Below are positions 56,843-64,000 of a stretch of 64,000 nucleotides of DNA, in pieces. Below the pieces are notes generated by a model that was not told the DNA's origin, did not search any database, and was given only the letters and a program-made list of their open reading frames with translations. Each line of letters starts with the position of its first letter. Within the stretch, counting starts at the first letter, position 1. A program made the translations under genes and the position numbers. The stretch is taken from NCBI GenBank assembly GCA_012064385.1, contig QRDG01000621.1:932710-996709 (forward strand). The letters are read 5' to 3'. This stretch comes from Puccinellia tenuiflora. Lineage: Eukaryota; Streptophyta; Magnoliopsida; Poales; Poaceae.

Positions 56843-57035
56843 GATAGAACCGTCTCCATGCATGCGAGGAATACAATAACACTATCAAATTTACCTCACA
56901 ATTTATAAATAAGAATCACATCGATAAATTATTTAATTTAAATCTAAGAAGTCATGATGTCTCAGTGCAGTTTTTCTGACATGTTTAAAACTCGAAACTA
57001 AAAATTTATTTCAAAAAAGGTATAGTATGTTTTAT

Positions 57036-57195
57036 GGCGGACCCAGGGCAAACTCAAAGCCCGGGCAAACAGTGTATTTGAAGGTATAAAATGATTTTTT
57101 TTAGACAATATACTATACAAATACCATACAAGTACTCTACGCATCCGGCCGGAAGCCCGGGCGAGCGCCCGGGCATAGGGGCGGCTGGATCCGCC
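57036..57195. mobile_element. Putative MITE, 160 bp
   Basis: Inverted ends GGCGGACCCAG and CTGGATCCGCC, with inner GCCCGGGC blocks near both ends. No clear target duplication. The ends resemble those of 16824-17096. Confidence 0.5.
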
Positions 57196-57771
57196 GGTAA
57201 TTTATACATGCAAAATAGCTTCGTGAAAGCTCGTGGGAGTTTTATTGACAGCACCCGCGCTTCGGTATGCATGCGCCACCGCGAACCATTCTTTGTTTTT
57301 TTAGCAGACGTTTTTTTCTCTTTGAAGGCCGGCTTAGATGGTGGGCCGAATAGGTGGGCCTAGAGGAGCGGTTCGTGGGCTGGAACAATTAGGTCGAGCG
57401 ATATAAAAAAAATAAGGTCGAGCGATCTCGGTCGGAGTCGGAACCAACCGAGAAAGTATACACGCGCGCGCGGCTGTCTCACTGTTGTTTTGTTTAGTAC
57501 CGTACCGCTTGGCTAAGAGCGTATTTGGCAGCTCAAAGGTGCACCAGCTCTGCCGAGGTACCTATCAAAAAAAAAAAGCTCTGCCGAGGTAAAGAGCAGT
57601 CACTACGTACTTCTGGCTGGGCCTGTCCTGTCGGCCTATCACCCTAGGTCACTCCAGTAGTGCTGCGGGGTCAGAAGTGCGGTGTGATGTCGGTCTCTTT
57701 ATTTTTTTCTCTTTCACTTATATGATGTTAATTTTGAACAAAAGACGTGTCTTCTTTTCCTAATAATGGTA

Positions 57772-57865
57772 CTTCCTCCGATCTAAAATAAATGTCGGTG
57801 ATTTAGTACAAACTTTGTACTAAACTAGTACTAAATCTCCGACACTTATTATGGATCGGAGGGAG
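57772..57865. mobile_element. Stowaway MITE, 94 bp
   Basis: CTTCCTCCGATCTAAAATAA and the complement of TTATGGATCGGAGGGAG form the inverted repeat, flanked by TA on both sides; a typical small Stowaway hairpin. Confidence 0.92.
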
Positions 57866-57869
57866 TATT

Positions 57870-59040
57870 AATTTTTATAATTCAAATTTTTTTGTTTCTA
57901 AAGATGTCCATTCATTTAGAAGAATAATATATCCCTCCTCGCATGAATCTTTGTGTTTGGTACCTCTTGTGCGACGTTGTCCATGGATCGATTGGACAAG
58001 CAACACTCGTATGTCCTTCTCCATGAGTAGTGTTGCTTCCTGGAGAGAAGTGTGCGACCGGCGGCATGGGAGGAGTTGGAAGGCTCCGGCTGGCCCGGCT
58101 AGTGCCGGTGGTGACCGACAGAAGATAATTAGCACACCACGGAGGTCGACATCATGGAGGTTCCGTCCTGGCCGTGTGCTCCTCCTCTTTCTGCCAGCCT
58201 CTATCCCCCCAGCCAGCCTTTCATCGGGGGTGTCTTCTGGACATTCGGCGACGCATTTCTCTTTCGGAAACCGACAAATTAAAGGTGCTAATTTTTGTTA
58301 TTCAACGGCCACCTTTGTTTATGTTTTTTTGTTTCATAACATACACAAAAGTTTGACCTCGTGAAATCAAATATTCTGTTCAAAGCAAGGACCATGTTGT
58401 CAAATGATCTGTGCTGCTCCAATCTCCAAAGCAGCCAATTTTGGTCCCTCAAAAGGAGGCATGAAAGCAATGAACCCAAACTCGTGTCTCAACGCTGTGG
58501 CCACAACGCACCACCCTCATGCAGGAGGGACGCCTCCGTCATGCGCTTCTGGGTGTGGCTTTGTAGAGCCTTCCAACATCTTTGAGGTGTGTTGGCTAAC
58601 TCTGTTGTCGGCCTTCTCGTCGGTCAGCGCTAGCTTAATCGTAAGTGGCGAGCCCGACCCGACAAGGCAAGATTCACGAAGCGTTTCATCATCAACCCGG
58701 AGAAGAATGGAGATTACTCCCTTGACAAGTATGGCCAGCTCCCGAGCCGGCCACGTCCTGATGGTCCAATTGGAGCTAGGGAGCCGTGGATGGCGCGAGT
58801 GGGCCAATGACTCAACAACGTCGCCCTGACGCCGGCGCTGAAAGATGTGGTCGTGACTACGACTATGCTCGCAACGACGACGGTGGTCGTGAGCACGCAG
58901 ACGAAACACTTTGGTCGATTGTCTATTACTGTAGCCGATCCCACTCCCAAGACAACCAGGAGGATCGCAAGAGAAGACATGCCACACCAGGTGCGAGAAG
59001 AGCATAGCCAGTTCATGGATCGCCCGACCTACTTGGAATA
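57870..59040. other. No gene identified
   Basis: Several overlapping frames of 60-160 residues on both strands (57875-58135, 58517-59005) carry no recognisable domain. Confidence 0.45.
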
Positions 59041-59665
59041 GAAGATAAATACATATATCTTACCACATCCAGATTACTAGCTTGGATCTAGTTAACACAA
59101 GAACCAGAGCATAACCGACTGGCCCAGTTCTTTTGGCAGCTTAAAAAATAAGCTGCCCCCTCCCCAGCTTCTCCTATAAGCCACTCGGCTTATTACTTTG
59201 AGCTTCTAATTTAGTTATAGGAGTGAAGTTGAAGTCACGGAAATGGGTTGACCCGAGTGACCCAATTGGTTATTCGGTGTCGGCTTCATTGGCCCAATTA
59301 TAGTTCAAGGCCGACCCACTTGGCTCGATCTATTGGCTCGGGGCAGTGACCCATCGGGTCAATCCATCCCATTCCACACCTAACCACCAGACGTGAGCCA
59401 TTGCGATGTGTTACCATCGGACATCGATTGCCGTGTATAATTTAAAAACCTAATTAGCACTTCCTGACAAATTTGTTTGGGAAAATTCTGGCAGTAATTT
59501 ATTCGTATTTTCTGGTAACCGAAAATTCGACACCTCTGATAATATTTTTTCATACGGTAACAGAAACATTGGTGGTGGTGTGTTGCGAATCATGCGTGTC
59601 TAATCTAAGCTTGCATGATCGTAATGATGACATTTTTTGCTGCAATAAATCTTTGGTCCTTGGAC

Positions 59666-60195
59666 TGTTAGGTAATTCAAACATAGTTGAAGTCTGATCG
59701 AGTTAGTTTATTCCGTCTCAGAGTTGTAATCAGCTAGCTATAAGAGTTTTCCAAGTGTGGGTTGTGTCCGTGTAGTGCTAGTAGCTAGAATAGGAAGGTT
59801 TGGTTGGAGTCGGTTTATACTTTCCTAGTTTAGCTAAGCAGTACTAGTTTACGTTCAAGTATTTTGCTTGTGTTAGCTGGGTACGAGTCGGAGTTTGTGT
59901 ACGAGTCGAGCAGGTCTCAAGCCTCCTGTGTGCTATATAAACAGGGGAACGAGCCTGTTGTAAATCACCAGAAAAACGAAAAGCAATAGAGAAGTTTACG
60001 AGGCACGACACGTGCCTCTAGCGATCTTTTTGTGTTGCTGCGTTCGTGTGCGTACTCTGGTCCTGGCGTTTGCGTTAGCGTCAGCCTCACGACGGATAAA
60101 GGAATTCGTGTCCTTGCGGTTCCGTTCGTGATCAAAGTTCCGGCGAGTTTGTTTTGTCGTGAGATCGTGCGTTCGATCCTTGGGCAAAGCTAACA
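59666..60195 (+). repeat. Left LTR, 530 bp
   Basis: Contains TATATAA at 59934-59940; ends AAGCTAACA two bases before the primer site. Confidence 0.95.
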
Positions 60196-60314
60196 ATTGG
60201 TATCAGAGCCAGGTTGGGAAGGCTTCGCCGTCAAGTTGCGTCACGGTGGAGTCCGAGGATTCTTCGTCGCCGTCAAGTTGCGTCACGGACGAAGGAAAAT
60301 CGAGGAAGAGGATC

Positions 60315-61112
60315 ATGTCGAATTCAAGTGCAAGAGATGCTAGCGTGAACATCCGGTACCCCATGCTTGAAGGCGACAATTACGGAGTGTGGGCCGCGAA
60401 GATGAAGGTTTTCATGCGTGCACAGAGAGTCTGGACAGCAATAGAAGGCAACCCAAAGATTGATGAGACAAAGGATGAAGAGGCCTTCGCCGTCATAGCC
60501 CAAGCTGTGCCCGATGCTGTTTTTATGACCATATCAGAGAAAGGTACAGCAAAGGAAGCTTGGGACGCTGTTAAGGAGATGCACGCTGGTGATGACCGTG
60601 TCAAGAAGGCCCGTGTTCAAGCTCTCAGGAGGGAGTTTGATTGGTTGACCATGAAAGGATCTGAAGGGGTTGGCGAGTTTGCGTTAAAGCTAACCTCCAT
60701 GGTTAATGAGATGCGAGCTCTCGGATCAAAGATAGAGGACATCACGGTTATAGAGAAATTACTACGTGCTGTTCCCGATAAATTCCTACCGATCGTTGGC
60801 ACTATTGAGCAGTGGGGTGATGTGGCGAAGATGTCGGTGATGGAGGTGATCGGGAGACTGAAAACCTATGAGTTGACGTTGAAGGGACGTGAACGCGATA
60901 AGGAAGAAGAGCACCTGATGTTCTCACGTACCAAAGGCAAAGATAAGCAAAAGTATTTCAAGTTTGACATATCAAAAGTTCGTTGTTACAATTGTCAGGA
61001 GATGGGGCACTTCTCCCGAGAGTGTACTAATCCGTCGAAGGAACGGAAGAAGGAGGACGGGATGCTTCATCTAGGTGTTTGCGATGATGATGATGACCCG
61101 AGGCTGCTGTGA
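60315..61112 (+). CDS. gag: Copia Gag protein (UBN2 domain plus CCHC zinc knuckle)
   Basis: Gag forms the virus-like particle and binds element RNA. From the Met at 60315 there are 265 residues. The Copia gag domain opens with YPMLEGDNYGVWAAKMKVFM and continues through AKEAWDAVKEMH and LLRAVPDKFLPIV. A basic region leads to the zinc knuckle CYNCQEMGHFSREC (about residues 224-237), and an acidic tail closes the protein. The frame is open back to 60159, but that would start inside the LTR; the Met at 60315 directly precedes the conserved domain. No stop or frame change, in line with the element's youth. A pol gene should follow in a complete element, but the frame ends at 61112 and about 250 non-coding bases lead to the right LTR. 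Confidence 0.93.
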   Translation: MSNSSARDASVNIRYPMLEGDNYGVWAAKMKVFMRAQRVWTAIEGNPKIDETKDEEAFAVIAQAVPDAVFMTISEKGTAKEAWDAVKEMHAGDDRVKKARVQALRREFDWLTMKGSEGVGEFALKLTSMVNEMRALGSKIEDITVIEKLLRAVPDKFLPIVGTIEQWGDVAKMSVMEVIGRLKTYELTLKGRERDKEEEHLMFSRTKGKDKQKYFKFDISKVRCYNCQEMGHFSRECTNPSKERKKEDGMLHLGVCDDDDDPRLL

Positions 61113-61368
61113 TGATGAAGTTGTGATAAAAGAAAAGGAGTTAAGAGTCGAGTCTATGTTTTTTATTTGTTTGAGTCGCTAGTATGTGTCTCGACAAGAA
61201 GATGAAGGCCAGCATGAAGATGGATGCGAACCGGTCAAGATGTGTTTCCTGCATGAGGCTATGCGTTTAGTCGGCATGTGGCACGCTAAGATGCGACGGC
61301 GTGGACTGGTAATCCGGATAATTTGTTGGTCATAGTCTACTAGTCGAAAGTTTGAATTAGGGGGTGAT

Positions 61369-61899
61369 TGTTAGGTAATTCAAACATAGTTGAAGTCTGA
61401 TCGAGTTAGTTTATTCCGTCTCAGAGTTGTAATCAGCTAGCTATAAGAGTTTTCCAAGTGTGGGTTGTGTCCGTGTAGTGCTAGTAGCTAGAATAGGAAG
61501 GTTTGGTTGGAGTCGGTTTATACTTTCCTAGTTTAGCTAAGCAGTACTAGTTTACGTTCAAGTATTTTGCTTGTGTTAGCTGGGTACGAGTCGGAGTTTG
61601 TGTACGAGTCGAGCAGGTCTCAAGCCTCCTGTGTGCTATATAAACAGGGGAACGGAGCCTGTTGTAAATCACCAGAAAAACGAAAAGCAATAGAGAAGTT
61701 TACGAGGCACGACACGTGCCTCTAGCGATCTTTTTGTGTTGCTGCGTTCGTGTGCGTACTCTGGTCCTGGCGTTTGCGTTAGCATCAGCCTCACGACGGA
61801 TAAAGGAATTCGTGTCCTTGCGGTTCCGTTCGTGATCAAAGTTCCGGCGAGTTTGTTTTGTCGTGAGATCGTGCGTTCGATCCTTGGGCAAAGCTAACA
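61369..61899 (+). repeat. Right LTR, 531 bp
   Basis: Near-identical to the left LTR. It ends 272 bp upstream of the TauE/SafE start codon, in the same orientation. Confidence 0.95.
61637..61644 (+). promoter_or_regulatory. TATA box in the right LTR, facing the TauE/SafE gene
   Basis: TATATAAA within the LTR; transcripts starting about 30 bases downstream would read out of the element toward 62172. Use of this promoter is an inference. Confidence 0.55.
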
Positions 61900-62171
61900 T
61901 GGACAGCTCCCTTGCCAGAAGAGAAGTGGACAATCATCTTAAGTTCTTGACCCGTCCTCTCCTACTTTCTTCCAGCTCTCGCAGCCCTCTCACCCTCAAA
62001 TCTCTTCCAAAACCACTTTTCGGCCCTGCTCCTGCACAGGTACGCCAAGATTTTTGACAAAAATCGTTAAATTCCATCGTGATCTCTCCACTCCACTCCC
62101 TTTCGCCGCAGTCAAGCACACGCTAAATTTGCTCCGTTTTGCGCGCGAAGAGAGAGAGAGAGCTCAAGCAA

Positions 62172-62682
62172 ATGGGGATGAAATGGTACGTCGTCGTGGT
62201 GCTGGGCGTGGCCTGCGCTGTGGCCGTTGCCGATAGGGGGCTCTCGGTCACCGGCACCGTGGCGCAGCCGGAGGAAGCGTTCTACCTGCGCAAGCTGGCC
62301 AGCTCCCTGTGGCAGAGTGATGGAACCACCTACCACCACGTGTGGCCGGTAATAATACAAAGCTTTTTGCCTTTCTTCTGTCTTAATTTCTCTGTTTGTT
62401 TAAACTGATTTATCCTAGAGCTTGTGCAGAAAACAGTCTTGATCACCAAATTAGACCTTCTTTTTTTAAGGGGGCCAAATTAACCTGTTGAACTCCAGTT
62501 TCCAGTCTTATCTGTTCCTTTCTATGTAGCCCATGGAACTGGGATGGAAAATTGTGTTGGGATCATTCATTGGATTCTTTGGATCAGCGTTCGGCAACAT
62601 CGGCGGTGTAGGTGGCGGCGGGATCTTCATACCGATGCTAACCTTGATCATTGGATTTGATCCTAAGTCGTCGGCGGTGTAA
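62172..62682 (+). pseudogene. Sulfite exporter TauE/SafE family membrane protein, truncated by a Gypsy insertion
   Basis: Family members are multi-pass anion transporters. Exon 1 (62172-62348, 59 residues) starts with a signal-type hydrophobic stretch (WYVVVVLGVACAVAVA) and ends VWP at a GTAATA donor. Exon 2 begins at 62530 after TATGTAG and reads PMELGWKIVLGS, then GSAFGNIGGVGGGGIF and PMLTLIIGFDPKSS, the conserved first TauE repeat. Right after DPKSSA the coding sequence is cut by an LTR at 62678, whose first bases give Val and a stop (62680-62682). About 109 of roughly 450-480 residues remain. The rest of the gene would lie beyond the Gypsy element, off-window. Exon choice follows the plant family's usual first intron. 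Confidence 0.9.
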
Positions 62683-63005
62683 CGACTGTGCAGTGCCTGA
62701 CAAACAAGACGTAGACTTAGGAGGCGTCACCTGATCAGAAAGGCAATCAGATCAGTGACGCAGTGGGTTGGTGAGAGTTGGTAGGAGGGTCCCACCTGTA
62801 AGTGTGAATGATGCATCGTGTGCGTGTGTGCTGGGGTATATAACCAGCGGTTGTTGTGTTGGACAGGATCGAATGAATGAATGAAAACTCTGAATTTTAA
62901 TTCCCAATTCGTCTCTTTCCCAACCCCAATTTCGTCTCTCCCAATCTAGTGTATCCTTCTCTCAGCCTCACGTCTCAATCCTTCACGAGGCAACGGGGTG
63001 TTACA
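62678..63005 (+). repeat. Left LTR of the Gypsy element, 328 bp
   Basis: Contains a TATA box (TATATAA at 62837-62843) and short ATGAATGA repeats near 62870. The partner LTR is off-window. Confidence 0.88.
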
Positions 63006-63190
63006 GTGGTATCAGAAGTTCGTTCGATCGCTTGGGATTGTAGATCTGTAGCCGTAAATTCCGGTTCTGGTTGGTGAACTCGGCAGGGGTTGATTTCGAT
63101 CGATCTCCTCGCTGAGATCCCGTAACTCGTTGGTTGGATCGACCGATCGCTGCGACAGCGCCCTCTAAGCCTTCTCCATAGACTCAATTC

Positions 63191-64000
63191 GTGCTGGAAG
63201 CTATGGGGGAAACGAACGCCACGGTGGCGGAGGCCATGGAGGCCATCAAGTCGAGGCTGGCGGTGCTCCAGTCGCAGATGGGGGCCTTGGACTCACGTAT
63301 GGAGCTCATGGACACCGGGTACCAGCAGATGGCGTCGCAGCTCGATCTCCACTCTCGAGCGGTCTCGGATCATACTCGCGTCATGGACACGTTGGAAAGG
63401 AGGCAGGAGTCCTTGGAGCAGCAACTGGCGGCGACTGCGGAGGCGGTGACTCGGATTGGAGGCTCCAAGGCAGCTTCCCTGTTTGAGGAAGGAGAAGAAG
63501 ATCCCGAATTAGCGACGACAACGGACAAGGGGCTGCTCGGAACACCACCGAACACAACTTGGAGAGCAGCGGCGGCGGTGGCAACGGCACCTGTGCGCGG
63601 ACAACATCGTCCACCTACTGCATCCTCAACAGATCCTGAGGTACGAGTATCATTTGTGGCACGAGGAGATCAAGTGGGAGGTCGATCTGTAGCAAATGGA
63701 GATGAAGGAGGGCTTGGTGCAGCACGGCATCAACCACATCATGCCGGTGGAGAGCGTGCGCAAATTCCTAAGATGTTTTTTCCCAAGTTCAGTGGTGAAC
63801 ATTCGTGCATATGGAGGGATTAGTGCGTAGATTACTTCACTTTGTACAACACGCAGCAGTCTATGTGGTTAACAGAAGCAACTCTGCATTTGGAAGGGAA
63901 CGCAGCGCACTAGTATCAAGCTTATAAGAAGAGGCATAAGGTTCCAGATTGGGAAACATTCATTGCTGTAGTGGAGGCAAAAATTGGGGCTGCTGATCAT
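63191..64000 (+). pseudogene. Gypsy Gag, two nonsense codons, 3' end off-window
   Basis: From the Met at 63191 or 63203, a coiled-coil-like N-terminus (MEAIKSRLAVLQSQMGALDS, QESLEQQLAATAEAV) leads to the retrotransposon gag domain (IPKMFFPKFSGEHSCIW, CVDYFTLYNTQQSMWL). In-frame stops fall at 63821-63823 (after WRD) and 63911-63913 (at a position where relatives have Trp). The frame is otherwise continuous to base 64000, so this copy cannot make full-length Gag without helper protein. Confidence 0.82.

Larger units (their letters stand above)
59666..61899 (+). mobile_element. Gag-only Copia-type LTR retrotransposon, very young, 2.2 kb
   Basis: LTRs 59666-60195 and 61369-61899 (TGTTAGGTAATTC to AAGCTAACA) lie between exact TGGAC duplications (59661-59665, 61900-61904). 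The primer site TGGTATCAGAGCC is at 60198 and a purine tract (TTAGGGGGTGAT) precedes the right LTR. The LTRs differ by one substitution and one 1-base indel over 530 bp, roughly 0.07 million years at 1.3e-8 per site per year. The interior has an intact gag and nothing of protease, integrase or reverse transcriptase. It needs a helper's pol, so it is a non-autonomous but recently mobile family. Confidence 0.95.
59045..62000 (+). repeat. Segmental duplication, right copy
   Basis: It pairs with 30488-32042. This copy lacks the Harbinger insertion, with an uninterrupted TATATCTTACCACATCC. It carries the gag-only LTR element and two small extra segments (about 59120-59220 and 59578-59640). It ends in the leader of the TauE/SafE gene, so this is probably the original locus. 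Confidence 0.85.
62678..64000 (+). mobile_element. Gypsy LTR retrotransposon (short-LTR type), 5' part
   Basis: A 328-bp LTR (62678-63005, TGTAACGACTG to GGTGTTACA) is followed by a primer site TGGTATCAGAAG at 63007 and a gag gene; the element runs off the window. Short LTRs plus this primer type fit chromovirus-like Gypsy groups such as Reina, which is a suggestion only. The left flank GGCGG (62673-62677) should reappear after the right LTR. Confidence 0.88.

Noticed and set aside
60195..60212. tRNA-like text (TGGTATCAGAGCC) here and at other LTR ends
   Set aside because: These are primer-binding sites complementary to a tRNA 3' end; no tRNA cloverleaf is present.

Overview
This window looks like intergenic chromosomal DNA from a large-genome grass, most likely a Triticeae species (wheat, Aegilops or barley group). 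That placement is an inference from the repeat content: CACTA elements with inverted subterminal repeats, Stowaway miniature elements, Copia and Gypsy LTR retrotransposons primed by initiator-Met or Asp tRNA, a long solo LTR that starts TGTAACATCCC on its own strand, and spliceosomal introns. There is no bacterial or organellar architecture, no operon, no CRISPR array and no rRNA or tRNA gene. Nearly everything is transposable elements nested in one another and in broken host genes. Many boundaries can be fixed exactly because target-site duplications (TSDs) are readable.

Layout. 1-2773: end of a CACTA transposon with a frameshifted transposase and a small coiled-coil/membrane gene. 3348-5534: a 2.2-kb LTR element with no coding domains and 154/156-bp LTRs. 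5908-7165: a DUF247 pseudogene. 7803-11300: one RNase H-like (RVT_3) gene fragment split by a LINE-like retroposon (8054-9658) and a CACTA element (9680-11189). 11310-17100: degenerate LTR element, MITEs, a short retroposon and a DUF4283/zinc-knuckle pseudogene. 17424-18846: a second CACTA of the same family as 9680-11189. 18850-23800: AT-rich DNA with a Stowaway, a possible metal-binding-domain exon and a small CACTA (22094-23027). 24319-29160: a Transposase_28-type fragment split by a Copia element (24884-28885). 29174-30480: a Gypsy 5' LTR, a truncated CACTA end and a 22-bp tandem array. 30508-31450: a PIF/Harbinger element.

34266-47390 is the densest nest. A leucine-rich-repeat receptor gene has a CACTA element (with a dead Ulp1-type protease gene) inserted at its start codon. 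It also has a probable 9.3-kb Helitron in its repeat region. The Helitron carries exons of a PLC-like phosphodiesterase gene and was itself invaded by a young Copia element (40404-44627). 48370-49812 holds a 1.2-kb minisatellite, 51452-55270 a 3.8-kb solo LTR, and 55960-56842 a hAT element.

The right end (59045-62682) carries a TauE/SafE-family membrane transporter gene. Its 5' flank is a duplicate of 30488-32042. A very young gag-only Copia element (59666-61899) sits about 270 bp upstream of its ATG, and exon 2 is cut by a Gypsy element (62678 to the window end). The two duplicated copies each lack the other's insertion and so act as empty-site controls. No intact ordinary host gene is present. 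The longest intact reading frames belong to retrotransposons: gag at 60315-61112 and reverse transcriptase/RNase H at 42418-44415.
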